A stretch of DNA of 64,000 nucleotides from Anaerostipes sp. (GTDB taxonomy: Bacteria; Bacillota; Clostridia; Lachnospirales; Lachnospiraceae). Within the stretch, counting starts at the first letter, position 1, and each line of letters opens with the position of its first letter. Below are positions 1 through 8,918 of the stretch, in pieces. Below the pieces are notes generated by a model. That model was given only the letters and a program-made list of their open reading frames with translations, had not been told where the DNA came from and did no database searches. The DNA lies in the NCBI GenBank assembly GCA_028697725.1, contig JAQVEG010000009.1, positions 1-64,000 on the forward strand, given 5' to 3'. The position numbers and the translations under genes were made by a program.

Positions 1-128
1 CGATTAAATACATTGTTCATGTCTCCTGAGAAACGAATCATGCTAATCAAAGTAAATCCAATAATTAACCCAATGGTATCAATCAAATAGATATTCAAAT
101 TATCTTTTTGTGACTGTTTGGCTCTCAT
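1..128 (-). CDS. N-terminus of a probable membrane sugar transferase (partial)
   Basis: Only the first 42 codons are inside the window; the gene runs off the left edge. The start is an ATG preceded by AAGGGG at 5 nt. The peptide begins with a short polar stretch and then a hydrophobic segment (about residues 13-29, IYLIDTIGLIIGFTLIS) followed by an Arg-Phe pair. This resembles the first membrane helix of polyisoprenyl-phosphate hexose-1-phosphate transferases (WcaJ/EpsE type). Its position after cpsB-cpsC-cpsD, in the same direction, fits a priming glycosyltransferase of an exopolysaccharide locus. The catalytic part is not visible, so the family is an inference. Confidence 0.45.
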   Translation of the reverse strand, partial: MRAKQSQKDNLNIYLIDTIGLIIGFTLISMIRFSGDMNNVFN

Positions 129-254
129 CTATACCCCTTCTTCTCTTCTGTTCTCTTTTGTTGCTTCTCTCTTTTTCGACTATAGCATTTTTTAGAATGA
201 AAATCTATACATCTACTATAAATCATTGCATTTTATTTAAAAATGTACTTTATC

Positions 255-1469
255 CTAGCTGATTGCATTAAATCTAATACCTTTTACATTCCCATCACCC
301 ATTGCCCCAATTATCATACCATACTTATCATAATCTACGGTCAACTTAAACCGTTCTCCAGTTGATACCAGTGTAACCATAAACTGTTTAGAACTTATTT
401 TCTCTACTTTTATTCCGCCCTTTTCCTCTGCGGCTCCATCTCTTGCTTCTCTTAATTTCTGAAAACTATCTTCGATATCCAGCATAGAATATGCATAATT
501 TCCGCCATTTTTATCTTTAAACAATATTTCTACTTTATTGTTTAATTTTTCGATATCCATCTCAACTTGCAATTCTATATCCGTTGAACCACTAAGCTTT
601 TTTACCCCTTCTGGCCATTGATATGTATCCTCTGAAGCTTCTACTGTGACGTTAGCAGTTGTCTTTGCAAAGCCATCATCGGATTTTATTGTAACAGTTG
701 TTGTTCCACTCTTTAAACCTGTCACAACCCCTTCATTGCTAATAGATGCTACCGTTGCGTTTGCAATTGAATAGTTTAATACTTTATTGGTTGCATTACT
801 TGGTGTAATAACCGCGTTAAGTGGTTTACTTTCCCCTATCTTTACTGTAATATCATTTGCCTGAATTCTAGTCACTGGCTGGAATACAAAAACAGTAATT
901 TTCTTAGTATAAACTTTACTGCTTTTCGTACAATTCTTATTTGTTGATACATAAATAGTTGTCAATCCTGCTTTTTTTGCTGTTATTTTCCCTGTGGATG
1001 AAACAGTAGCAATTTTTGTATTGGCACTTCTATAGTTAAGTTTTGTTGTAACAACCTTACTGCTTGGATTTGTAATTGCCCTAATTTGCGATGTTCTTCC
1101 TGCCGTTTCAAAAAACACAGTGTCTAATGATTTCAATGTCAATCCCTTGACTTCTTTTTTTATATAAACTTTGATTTTTTTCGTCTTTAAATTCTTTCCT
1201 TTAATGTAAATACTTGCACTGCCGTATTTCTTTCCTTTAATCGTACCTTTAGAAGTCACCGTTGCAATTTTTTTATTACTGCTTTTATATGTTAGCTTTC
1301 TTTTCTTTCCTTTCGATACCGCTTTAATCTTGGAACTCTTTCCAATGGGAATCGATACTTTTGTGCTTGAGCTTACTTTAATATATGCTTTTTTTGCATA
1401 TACAGGCGTCATCGCACATATGATTATAATTAACCCTATAATTACTGATATTCTATATTTACGACTCAT
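255..1469 (-). CDS. Secreted Ig-like (Big2) domain protein
   Basis: This 404-residue protein starts with a signal peptide (hydrophobic stretch at about residues 8-24, cleavage near VYA-KK). Three Ig-like Big2 repeats follow, at roughly 27-105, 108-198 and 200-280. Each carries the family hallmark of a short strand ending in IATV, then SSxGxI, then a Lys/Ala-Gly strand. The last 120 residues (about 285-404) do not match the repeats and form a separate domain that I do not recognise. No LPXTG motif or membrane anchor is visible. It is the second of two Big2 proteins after cpsD and before a probable sugar transferase, so a role in the polysaccharide envelope is plausible. Big2 domains are known from adhesins and cell-wall proteins. 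Confidence 0.75.
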   Translation of the reverse strand: MSRKYRISVIIGLIIIICAMTPVYAKKAYIKVSSSTKVSIPIGKSSKIKAVSKGKKRKLTYKSSNKKIATVTSKGTIKGKKYGSASIYIKGKNLKTKKIKVYIKKEVKGLTLKSLDTVFFETAGRTSQIRAITNPSSKVVTTKLNYRSANTKIATVSSTGKITAKKAGLTTIYVSTNKNCTKSSKVYTKKITVFVFQPVTRIQANDITVKIGESKPLNAVITPSNATNKVLNYSIANATVASISNEGVVTGLKSGTTTVTIKSDDGFAKTTANVTVEASEDTYQWPEGVKKLSGSTDIELQVEMDIEKLNNKVEILFKDKNGGNYAYSMLDIEDSFQKLREARDGAAEEKGGIKVEKISSKQFMVTLVSTGERFKLTVDYDKYGMIIGAMGDGNVKGIRFNAIS

Positions 1470-1504
1470 CCCTGCTCCTTCTTTTTCTAATTTTAGATAA
1501 ACAT

Positions 1505-1528
1505 GCGTCCAGGGCTGTCCCCAGACGC
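1505..1528 (-). other. GC-rich hairpin between the two Big2 genes
   Basis: On the minus strand GCGTCTGGGG and CCCTGGACGC form a 10-bp stem (two G-T pairs) with a 4-nt loop. No T-run follows. It could stabilise mRNA or weaken read-through from the first Big2 gene into the second, but it is not a canonical terminator. Confidence 0.5.
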
Positions 1529-1552
1529 TGTTATCTTTTTTTAATTTACTCT

Positions 1553-4144
1553 TTATTCAGTTACCTCAGTTGTTACTGTATCAAGATATTCCATTGAAAT
1601 ATCTTTTGATTCGTCTGCTAACATTGACAATTTATAGTTTTCATCATTCTTAGTTAATGAGAATACTTCTTTTGTTTCATCATTTGTCTTTTGTTTTATA
1701 TTAATGCTCTTTGCTGTAGATGTTACTAAATATCTATCACTTTCTAATGTAGCACTATCTCCATTCTTAGTAATAGTCGCTGTACGCGTTACACCCTTTG
1801 GATCTACTACTTTTAATGTGTACTTATCATCTGATTTTGTTAAAGTTGCAGCATATGTTCCATCTTTTGTGCTTGTTCCCTTAACAATGATATTCTTTGT
1901 ATTGGTATCTACAGTTTTAATTGTAATAATTCCACTTTGATCTACTGGGAATGTTACATTCTTTGTCCAATCTGAATATGCTTGGTCAGGGTCTGCAAAG
2001 TAGTTTATCATGTCATCAATATCTTTTGTTGTTAATACTGATTTATGAATTCCCTTTGTTAGACGGAATGATTTGACGTCAGATTTTCCATCCTTGCTCT
2101 TTAATGGAAGCGTGAATGTTTTCATTCCATTTTCAGTGGTACTTTCCACGTTTTCGTATTTTTGTGTTTTCTCAATAATTGTCTTTGTTACCGTACCCGT
2201 TTTGTCAACAGCATCCACCTGTGTAGTATCTGGTACCTTAATTTCGTCCTTAACACTCTCAGCTATCTCTTCTGGTACTGTTACACTACCAATATCACCG
2301 GAGCCATCTACTGTAGCTCCTCCTTTTGCTTCTTCTGTAAGTTCTACCTTACTTACTTCTGCTGAAGGTGCAACATTAACTGTTGGTTTTTTCGCTGGTA
2401 CATCACCCGCTGCCGCTGTACCAGCATTAACTGTTACAGTTTCAACCTTTGCTGCAACTGTTAAGGTTGCGTCTTCATCTGAAACCTTTACTTCAGCTGT
2501 CTTCGTTCCAACGGTTACTGGTTCATTTGTTTGAACATCAACACTTTGAATAATTGATGTAGTCATTTCAGCTGATTCTTTTGTAACTGCAGGTGTTGAA
2601 GATACTGTAAGTCCAGACTTGGTTGTTACTGTATTTACTTTTGCTTGTGCTGATTCAACTGCTATTGTTACAGGAGAATTCTTTTCCGTACTAATTGAGG
2701 TTACATCTGCCTTCTCTGTTAATTTGATTGTTGCATTATCGCTTGCTGCTGCATTAGAATTTACTTTTACATTTGTTACTTTTGCTGCTACAGTAACATT
2801 AGCATTTCCTTCTGATACATTGATATTTTCTGTTGGTGATGCAATATTAACAGATTCTGTTGTTGCAATATTTACATTTGCAATTTGGGTAGTTGGTGTG
2901 ACATTTTCCGTCACGTCCAATTCATTTTGTGCATTTACAGTTGTAATCTTTGCACTTGCATCATCCATTACCACGTTGATTGGTGTTGTATTTGTTACTG
3001 TTCCTACATTCGCACCTTTTCCCAATGTAAGTGTTGGAACCTTAGAAATTGCACCCTTTGTAGATTTTTTCCCTTGTTCTACAGCCTTTACATCTCCAAT
3101 AGTTGTATTATTTACCATTACTTCATAATTACCTTCTTCTAGGTAAAGTGTCTTAATGTTAGAATTGTTAACAACAACTTTTCCTGTTGTTGACCCTTTA
3201 ATTCTAATGTCTCCATTCAATCCTGAATATGTTCCGGCTTTGTTGATTTCACGTTTTTCAACTGTAATTGTAAACTTTAATGTCTTTGTATTAAATCCCT
3301 TTTTCGTTACTGTAATGGTTGCTTTTCCAGCACTCTTGGCTGTAATTTTACCATATTTATCTACTGTTGCAACATTTGAATTACTTGTAGTATATTTTGT
3401 AGATGATACATAATAGCTGCTTGAAAGAGATTTTACACTTAATTTATATGTATTTCCCTCGTTCACTGTAGCACTTGATGCATGATTAAATGAAAGATTT
3501 GGCAATGCATATCTAACATAAACTTTTGTTGTTCCTTTTGCCTTCTTGTTTGACTTAGATGTGGCTGTAATCGTGGTAGTTCCAACTTTCTTTGTCCTTA
3601 CGTATCCTTTAGAAGATACCGTAGCATATGACTTTTTAGAAGTTTTCCATGTTACACTCTTTGATTTAGGAACTGTTGGTGTAAATTTAAGTTCTTTTGA
3701 AAGGCTCTTATTCTTACCCTTTTGAATGTAGTATTTTGAGCTTTTAAACTTAACTTTTGAAGCTTTCTTTGCTTCTTTTACTTTGACGGTTACTGTTCTT
3801 TTTACTTTCTTGTTAGACTTTGATGTAACTGTAATTTTAACAGTACCAACCTTCTTTGCTGTTACGACTCCTTTTGATGAAACCGTAGCAACTTTCTTTT
3901 TGCTTGATTTCCATGTTACAGCCTTTGTGTTTGGCTTAGATGGCGTAAACTTAAGCTGATTTGATAAGTTTAACTTATATCCTCTTCTTGTTGTGTAAGA
4001 AGACTTCTTAAACTTAATCTTAGTTACCTTTTTAGATGCCGCTTGTACCTTTACTGGTGCTGCACTGAACCCAGTAACTGGTGTGGCTGCCATCGCAACT
4101 GCCATCACAATTGCAACAACAGACTTCTTGATGTTTTTCTTCAT
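1553..4144 (-). CDS. Large secreted Big2 repeat protein with internal beta-rich repeats
   Basis: The protein has 863 residues and a signal peptide (about residues 1-36, ending VQAA). Three Big2 Ig-like domains lie at roughly 39-122, 127-209 and 213-296, the first two very similar and Lys-rich. Residues about 300-650 are Thr/Val/Asn/Ala-rich and contain a duplicated unit recognisable by VTVAAKVTNVKVN and LTVAAKVETVTVN, suggesting a beta-solenoid or stalk. The C-terminal 200 residues form another domain of unknown family. No sortase motif, transmembrane anchor or SLH domain is seen. The gene starts 30 nt after cpsD ends and is in the same direction, behind an AGGAGG-type ribosome site. It is probably an abundant envelope protein co-expressed with polysaccharide export, but that is inference. 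Confidence 0.75.
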   Translation of the reverse strand: MKKNIKKSVVAIVMAVAMAATPVTGFSAAPVKVQAASKKVTKIKFKKSSYTTRRGYKLNLSNQLKFTPSKPNTKAVTWKSSKKKVATVSSKGVVTAKKVGTVKITVTSKSNKKVKRTVTVKVKEAKKASKVKFKSSKYYIQKGKNKSLSKELKFTPTVPKSKSVTWKTSKKSYATVSSKGYVRTKKVGTTTITATSKSNKKAKGTTKVYVRYALPNLSFNHASSATVNEGNTYKLSVKSLSSSYYVSSTKYTTSNSNVATVDKYGKITAKSAGKATITVTKKGFNTKTLKFTITVEKREINKAGTYSGLNGDIRIKGSTTGKVVVNNSNIKTLYLEEGNYEVMVNNTTIGDVKAVEQGKKSTKGAISKVPTLTLGKGANVGTVTNTTPINVVMDDASAKITTVNAQNELDVTENVTPTTQIANVNIATTESVNIASPTENINVSEGNANVTVAAKVTNVKVNSNAAASDNATIKLTEKADVTSISTEKNSPVTIAVESAQAKVNTVTTKSGLTVSSTPAVTKESAEMTTSIIQSVDVQTNEPVTVGTKTAEVKVSDEDATLTVAAKVETVTVNAGTAAAGDVPAKKPTVNVAPSAEVSKVELTEEAKGGATVDGSGDIGSVTVPEEIAESVKDEIKVPDTTQVDAVDKTGTVTKTIIEKTQKYENVESTTENGMKTFTLPLKSKDGKSDVKSFRLTKGIHKSVLTTKDIDDMINYFADPDQAYSDWTKNVTFPVDQSGIITIKTVDTNTKNIIVKGTSTKDGTYAATLTKSDDKYTLKVVDPKGVTRTATITKNGDSATLESDRYLVTSTAKSINIKQKTNDETKEVFSLTKNDENYKLSMLADESKDISMEYLDTVTTEVTE

Positions 4145-4173
4145 GTTGACCCTCCTTATGTATGCATCGATTG

Positions 4174-4869
4174 TTAGTTCTTATACTCACCGTATTCTTT
4201 ATAATACCCCTTGTAATATCCCGAGTAATAGGAACTATTAGTTTCATCTATTTTATTCAAAACAGCTCCAAGAACATTAATGTTACTTCTCTTTAACTGT
4301 TTGATTACATTTATTACCATACGCTTTCGGATTGTTCCTTGCTCAACGACTACAATTGCTCCATCCACATACTTTCCTACGATGGCTGCATCAATGACGA
4401 CCCCAAGTGGTGGTACGTCAACAATCACATAATCATATTCCCCTCTAACTTTGGCGACAAGCTTTCTAAATTCCTCTGAATCCAGTAGTTCTGTAGGATT
4501 CGGAGCAACTGGTCCTGCTAAAACCATATACATATTGTCATATTCTGTACTGTAGATAATGTCATCCATAGTTGCCTGTCCCGATAAATAATGGGTCAAA
4601 GCTTTATCAACCCCTTCTATCTTATACTTTCCTATCATCACAGATTTACGAATGTCACAGTCTAAATACAATGCTTTCTTGCCATTCTCTGCAAGGGCGT
4701 GTGCAAGATAAAGAGAAACTTCACTTTTTCCTTCTCCAGGAAGTGTACTTGTAACCATAATTACCCTGTTTTGTTCTCCACAAAATGCCAGGTTGGTCTT
4801 AAGAGTATTGAAGGCTTCTGTGGTTGCATAATCATCTTTTATCTCTTTTTGAATCTTTAATTGTTTCAT
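4174..4869 (-). CDS. cpsD: Capsular/exopolysaccharide BY-type tyrosine kinase
   Basis: This is a 231-residue cytoplasmic bacterial tyrosine kinase that phosphorylates itself and modulates polysaccharide chain length together with CpsC. It shows Walker A in STLPGEGKSEVS (about residues 41-52), Walker A' in ALYLDCDIR, and Walker B in VIVDVPPLG. The C-terminus carries a tyrosine cluster (SSYYSGYYKGYYKEYGEY), the usual autophosphorylation tail. It overlaps cpsC by 4 nt (ATGA), implying translational coupling. The membrane activator is the separate CpsC protein, as in Firmicutes, and the matching phosphatase CpsB is two genes upstream. Confidence 0.92.
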   Translation of the reverse strand: MKQLKIQKEIKDDYATTEAFNTLKTNLAFCGEQNRVIMVTSTLPGEGKSEVSLYLAHALAENGKKALYLDCDIRKSVMIGKYKIEGVDKALTHYLSGQATMDDIIYSTEYDNMYMVLAGPVAPNPTELLDSEEFRKLVAKVRGEYDYVIVDVPPLGVVIDAAIVGKYVDGAIVVVEQGTIRKRMVINVIKQLKRSNINVLGAVLNKIDETNSSYYSGYYKGYYKEYGEYKN

Positions 4870-5606
4870 TTTGTTTTCTTCGCCCCCTTTCTCTTATGCC
4901 TTCCCTTGTGTTTTCTCTCTTTTGCTTCTTCTTTATTTAATGGAATTGATGTTAATGTATTGAGTCCTAAGTACTTTTCAATATCATCTTCTGTACGAAC
5001 AGTATCATTCATTAAATGAATCAACAATATAATAAATGCCGCAAGACACAGTCCAAGGATTCCTCCTGCCAAAACATTCTTCTTTGTATTAGGACTATCT
5101 GGATTCTTTGGTAAGTATGAATCTTCTAAAATAGTCGGTGCATCCATAGCCATCTTCTTCGCTACCATAGTGGATGTTACCTTTGCCAAATCCTGAGTCA
5201 TCTTCTGCGCAAGTTCCGGGTCTGGATCACTTACTGTAAGCTGTAAAATTCGCGTATCCGTAGGATTCTGCGCTGTTACCTTACCTACCATATCTTCATA
5301 AGTATAACTTAGCTTTAAATCCTTAATCACTTGATTCAAAACGGGTCTTGTGGTAACAAGGACCATATAATCCTGCGTTAATTTTGTTCCTAATTCTAAA
5401 TCTGTTAAATTTGCCAAGGAGGTGTTTTTAGAGAATACATAAAGCTGTGCTGTTGACGAATAAATCGGTGTCATCGCAAACTTTGTAATCACTCCAGCCC
5501 CACCAGCAAACACAACCGCTGTCAGGATAACTATAAGAACATGCTTTTTTAACACAAAAAACAGTTCTCGTAAATCAATCTCTATTTCATCATTGTTCTC
5601 GTACAT
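4866..5606 (-). CDS. cpsC: Polysaccharide co-polymerase / kinase activator (Wzz type)
   Basis: A 246-residue membrane protein of the Wzz/CapA family. An N-terminal helix at about residues 29-50 and a C-terminal helix at about 180-203 flank an extracytoplasmic domain, the standard topology. The cytoplasmic tail is strongly basic (RKHKGRHKRKGAKK-like). In Gram-positive bacteria this protein activates CpsD and sets polymer length. It starts 12 nt after cpsB and overlaps cpsD by 4 nt. Confidence 0.9.
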   Translation of the reverse strand: MYENNDEIEIDLRELFFVLKKHVLIVILTAVVFAGGAGVITKFAMTPIYSSTAQLYVFSKNTSLANLTDLELGTKLTQDYMVLVTTRPVLNQVIKDLKLSYTYEDMVGKVTAQNPTDTRILQLTVSDPDPELAQKMTQDLAKVTSTMVAKKMAMDAPTILEDSYLPKNPDSPNTKKNVLAGGILGLCLAAFIILLIHLMNDTVRTEDDIEKYLGLNTLTSIPLNKEEAKERKHKGRHKRKGAKKTK

Positions 5607-5618
5607 CTCTTTCTCCCA

Positions 5619-6347
5619 TCATATGTAATGTCCATCTAGTATCTTTCGCGGATGTTCATATAATACTTTTAATAACCACTCTTTTTCACACTTTAGCTTC
5701 AAAAATTCTAATTGTTCTATCGTCATCGGTTCTCTCCAATCCAGTCGATGGCAGTCACTGGCAAGAAAATGAATCTTATGTTCATTAAATATCTTCCTGC
5801 AATATGCTGCTTCTCGGTCAAAGAGTCCTCCAATAAGACAATTCACATTCATCTGAAGGTATACTCCCAAATCTAAAATCTGTTCCAAGTATTCTTGTTT
5901 CTTAAAGACTGCTCCATATCGTTCCACATGTGCCACAATAGGTCGGTACCCTGCATATTGGAGATTCTGAAGCCCTCTTAGAATTCTTGAAAACGAATCT
6001 CCGACTCTAAATTCAACCAAAATATACTTAGTCCCATTGATTGTAAGGACTTCTCCCATCTTCAGTTTCTCTATAATATCTTCTCTATAATAAACCTCAT
6101 GTCCCAGATACAGACAAATCTTCTGGTCGATTCTCTCTCGCGCAATCTTCTCTAATTCAGTTCTTCGTTCTTGAAGCAGTTCCAGCGTCGCACCTTCTTT
6201 GGCTTTCGGACCAAAATGCGGTGTCAGGACAATAGTATCAATTCCCGCATCATACGAACTGCGAATCATGTCCAATGACACATCTATATCCTCGGCTCCA
6301 TCGTCTACATCGTACATCATATGTGTATGAATATCCGCAACTCCCAT
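5619..6347 (-). CDS. cpsB: PHP-type protein-tyrosine phosphatase of the capsule locus
   Basis: The protein is a manganese-dependent phosphatase that dephosphorylates CpsD. I start it at MGVADIHTHM (243 residues) because GAAGGAGGA lies just upstream of this ATG; an in-frame ATG 13 codons earlier has no such site. The PHP metal motif DIHTHM is at residues 5-10, followed by DVDDGA. Later motifs are LTPHFGP, LGHEVYY, VAHVERY and ASDCHR, which match the family. First gene of cpsB-cpsC-cpsD. Confidence 0.92.
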   Translation of the reverse strand: MGVADIHTHMMYDVDDGAEDIDVSLDMIRSSYDAGIDTIVLTPHFGPKAKEGATLELLQERRTELEKIARERIDQKICLYLGHEVYYREDIIEKLKMGEVLTINGTKYILVEFRVGDSFSRILRGLQNLQYAGYRPIVAHVERYGAVFKKQEYLEQILDLGVYLQMNVNCLIGGLFDREAAYCRKIFNEHKIHFLASDCHRLDWREPMTIEQLEFLKLKCEKEWLLKVLYEHPRKILDGHYI

Positions 6348-6531
6348 GCTGTCCTCCTTCTTCGTGTAATAAAAAAATACATACATCGCCTAAATCGACA
6401 ATATATGCATCCCCTTGTCAATTTAATCTCTAAATGACAGTTGAGCATTATTAAACCCAACTCACACATTTTAGTATAGCATTTTTTTGACTCTTAGTCC
6501 ACATTTTTTCCACTTTACATACAAATTTCCA

Positions 6532-6540
6532 CCCCCCCCC
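6532..6540. repeat. Nine-base homopolymer of C (G on minus strand)
   Basis: A run of nine C in an otherwise AT-rich intergenic region, 16 nt past the MATE stop codon and about 185 nt upstream of cpsB. Such tracts can slip during replication. It does not lie inside a recognised coding sequence. Confidence 0.8.
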
Positions 6541-6556
6541 AATTTTTTCCACTATT

Positions 6557-7906
6557 TTACATGCCTCTTGCTTTATCTTTGCATAAATGCTTATTTGCTT
6601 TCTTTGCAAACCATACAGAACCTGCCGTTCCAAAAATCCAACCAATTGGCCATGCACTCCAAATTCCCACATATCCAAAAGGTGTGGCTAATGCAAAAGA
6701 TAAGATAACTCGAACAATTAAATCTGCAAATGTGGATATCATAAATCCTTTCATTTCTCCAAGTCCTCGAAGAAATCCATCGGTAACAAACTTAATTGAT
6801 ATCATAAAATAAAATGGTGCTACAATTAACAAGAATTGTGTTCCCACTGCTTTTGTTGCCAACGCCTCTGTTCCATTTCCACTTAAGAACATCCCCATCA
6901 ACGGTTCTCTTCCAAGAATGGCTATCCCTGTAAATATAAGTCCCAGACATATACTGATTTTGAATCCACCTTTCATCCCCTGACGAATTCTTTCTACTTT
7001 TCCTGCTCCATGATTTTGTGCTGAAAAACTTGAAACTGCATTCCCAATGGTTTGAATTCCTGCGATAACAAACATTTGGATTTTAAACGCCGCTGAGAAT
7101 CCTGCCACTACTACAGATCCAAACATATTGATTCTGCCTTGTACAAATAACTGTCCAATGGACACAAAGGATTGCTGCATAATACTTGGAATTGCAATAT
7201 ATGACATTTTACCTAACAATACAAGATTAAACTTGTGATATGCTTTGGTTTTTATTTTATGTACTTTCACAAATACTGTAATTACCGCAAGCACTGATGC
7301 CAGTCCCTGTGCCACAAAAGTTGCCCACGCGACTCCTGAAACTCCCATATGAAAGGTTGTAACAAAGACAATGTCTAATATGATGTTTAATAAAGAGGAA
7401 AATATCAAGAAAATAAGTGGTGTCACAGAATCACCTAGAGCTGTAAAAATTGAATTTGCTGCATTATACAACATTAAAAATGCAATTCCCATAATATAGA
7501 TTCGCAGATAAAGTGCTGCATCTCCAAAAATGTCCTTTGGCGTTGACAGCATATGCATCATCCAATTGCATCCTGTCAACCCTACCACTGTAAGTACCAC
7601 ACTCATAACGATACATGTAATAACCGCAGTGGAAATACAACTTTTAACTCTTTGGTATTTTTTTGCACCGAAGTATCCTGATATTACTACATTAATTCCC
7701 ATTCCTGTTCCAATGGCAATAGCAATAAAAATAATTGTAATGGGCTGTGAGGCACCAACTGCTCCCAACGCTCCTACTCCTATGTATTTTCCTGCTATCA
7801 CACTGTCTACAATACTGTATACCTGTTGAAATATCATACTTAACAACATAGGTAACGCAAATTGTATCAATGCTTTAAATGAATTTCCTGTGGTTAAATC
7901 TTTCAT
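6557..7906 (-). CDS. MATE family multidrug/metabolite efflux transporter
   Basis: A 449-residue integral membrane protein with about 12 hydrophobic segments and the MATE N-terminus (FALPMLLSMIFQQVYSIVDS followed by a VIAGKYIG loop). The second half has the expected internal repeat (SIGQLFVQGRINMFG). MATE proteins exchange Na+ or H+ for organic cations or metabolites; the substrate cannot be read from sequence. The gene stands alone between the rplA terminator and the capsule locus. The upstream ribosome site is purine-rich but weak. Confidence 0.9.
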   Translation of the reverse strand: MKDLTTGNSFKALIQFALPMLLSMIFQQVYSIVDSVIAGKYIGVGALGAVGASQPITIIFIAIAIGTGMGINVVISGYFGAKKYQRVKSCISTAVITCIVMSVVLTVVGLTGCNWMMHMLSTPKDIFGDAALYLRIYIMGIAFLMLYNAANSIFTALGDSVTPLIFLIFSSLLNIILDIVFVTTFHMGVSGVAWATFVAQGLASVLAVITVFVKVHKIKTKAYHKFNLVLLGKMSYIAIPSIMQQSFVSIGQLFVQGRINMFGSVVVAGFSAAFKIQMFVIAGIQTIGNAVSSFSAQNHGAGKVERIRQGMKGGFKISICLGLIFTGIAILGREPLMGMFLSGNGTEALATKAVGTQFLLIVAPFYFMISIKFVTDGFLRGLGEMKGFMISTFADLIVRVILSFALATPFGYVGIWSAWPIGWIFGTAGSVWFAKKANKHLCKDKARGM

Positions 7907-7935
7907 GTTTTCTCTCTTTCTAATATTTCAATATA

Positions 7936-7962
7936 TTCAAAAAGACCTCTCAAATGAGAGGC
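7936..7962 (-). terminator. Terminator after rplA
   Basis: On the minus strand CCTCTCA, a 2-nt loop, and TGAGAGG form a stem, followed by TTTTTGAATA. It ends the rpmG-secE-nusG-rplK-rplA run, so rplJ-rplL-rpoBC do not follow here. Confidence 0.85.
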
Positions 7963-7983
7963 CCTTTATCTTCGTGATCAATC

Positions 7984-8676
7984 TTAAGCAAACTTTGTAG
8001 TATCTAATTTGATACCAGGTCCCATTGTTGCAGTAATTGTGACATTCTTAAAGTATTGTCCCTTTGCTGCAGCTGGTTTTGCTTTTACAATTGCATCTAT
8101 TAACGTTTGGAAGTTGTCCGCTAATTGTTCTTCTGTAAAAGAAGCTTTTCCTACTGGTACATGAATAATATTAGCTTTATCTAATCTGTATTCAATCTTA
8201 CCAGCTTTAATTTCTTCAATGGCTTTTGTTACATCCATTGTTACTGTTCCGGCTTTTGGATTTGGCATTAAACCTTTAGGTCCAAGGTCACGTCCTAAAC
8301 GACCAACAACACCCATCATGTCTGGAGTTGCTACAACAACATCAAAGTCAAACCAGTTTTCCTTTTGGATCTTTGGTACAAGTTCTTCAGCTCCAACGAA
8401 GTCAGCTCCTGCTGCCTTTGCTTCTTCTGCTTTTGCATCCTTAGCGAATACAAGAACTTTTACTTTTTTTCCAGTTCCATGAGGAAGTACAACTGCCCCA
8501 CGAATTTGTTGATCTGCCTGACGTCCATCGACACCTAAACGGATATGTGCTTCAATTGTTTCATCAAACTTTGCGTTTGCTACTTGTTTTACTAATGCAA
8601 CAGCGTCTTGTGTGTCGTAAACTTTTGTTCTGTCTACTAATTTAGCTGCTTCTGCATATCTCTTACCTTTTTTCAT
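7984..8676 (-). CDS. rplA: Ribosomal protein L1
   Basis: A 230-residue large-subunit protein that binds the mobile L1 stalk of 23S rRNA, and its own mRNA for feedback control. Full family length, with the conserved segments [10 protein letters not shown] at the start, [18 protein letters not shown] in the middle and the C-terminal TMGPGIKLD. It is preceded by a consensus AGGAGG and a leader hairpin resembling the 23S L1 site. It is separated from rplK by 247 nt carrying repeats, which is unusual for this pair. Confidence 0.98.
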   Translation of the reverse strand: MKKGKRYAEAAKLVDRTKVYDTQDAVALVKQVANAKFDETIEAHIRLGVDGRQADQQIRGAVVLPHGTGKKVKVLVFAKDAKAEEAKAAGADFVGAEELVPKIQKENWFDFDVVVATPDMMGVVGRLGRDLGPKGLMPNPKAGTVTMDVTKAIEEIKAGKIEYRLDKANIIHVPVGKASFTEEQLADNFQTLIDAIVKAKPAAAKGQYFKNVTITATMGPGIKLDTTKFA

Positions 8677-8691
8677 TCTAAAATACCTCCT

Positions 8692-8721
8692 GTGGTGTTA
8701 TCGGGAAGAAACCCCTCCCAC
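8692..8721 (-). promoter_or_regulatory. L1-binding leader of rplA (23S rRNA mimic)
   Basis: The minus-strand RNA reads GUGGGAGGGG, a short loop, then CCCGAUAACACCAC. GUGG pairs with CCAC and GGG(G) with (U)CCC around an asymmetric internal loop. The 5' half GUGGGAGG and the 3' ACCAC match the L1 stalk base of 23S rRNA as I recall it. The hairpin abuts the AGGAGG of rplA, so L1 binding would block translation initiation. Confidence 0.7.
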
Positions 8722-8759
8722 GATTAAAAATCTAATTATAATTACTAAAACTGGTAGAT

Positions 8760-8790
8760 GAGTAGGTTCAAACTTACTAAAGTGTTGCAC
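8760..8790. repeat. 31-bp direct repeat, copy 1
   Basis: This 31-bp unit (begins GAGTAGGTTCAAAC, ends GTGTTGCAC) is identical to the unit at 8796-8826, with a 5-nt spacer between them. It lies in the rplK-rplA spacer. Confidence 0.95.
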
Positions 8791-8795
8791 TTTAC

Positions 8796-8826
8796 GAGTA
8801 GGTTCAAACTTACTAAAGTGTTGCAC
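8796..8826. repeat. 31-bp direct repeat, copy 2
   Basis: Second perfect copy of the 31-bp unit; the period is 36 bp. A third partial match, GTTGCAC, follows at 8830-8836. With only two copies and a 5-nt spacer this is not a CRISPR array. Confidence 0.95.
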
Positions 8827-8875
8827 CACGTTGCACGCTCATTCTATCGCTAGCAACGGGCAACGGCTTAATTTC

Positions 8876-8918
8876 TAAGTTCACCCTTCGTCTTCGACTT
8901 GGATTCACTAAGAACTTA
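8876..8918 (-). other. Hairpin directly after rplK
   Basis: On the minus strand TAAGTTC and GAACTTA (7 bp) enclose about 29 nt that itself holds a small GTC-GAA-GAC hairpin. It begins a few bases after the rplK stop codon. There is no T-run, so it is not an ordinary terminator. Together with the two 31-bp repeats it looks like an inserted intergenic repeat element. Confidence 0.6.

Noticed and set aside
1704-3413. Several plus-strand open frames opposite the large Big2 gene
   Set aside because: They are antisense shadows of a low-complexity Thr/Val-rich gene, with no ribosome sites.
6395-6425. TTGACA upstream of cpsB as a promoter
   Set aside because: The -35-like box is good but no acceptable -10 lies at 16-18 nt.
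6451-6678. Small minus-strand frame overlapping the poly-C tract and the MATE 3' end
   Set aside because: It lies in another frame of the MATE gene and reads through the homopolymer; no support.
8760-8826. CRISPR-like direct repeats
   Set aside because: Only two copies with a 5-nt spacer and no cas genes nearby.
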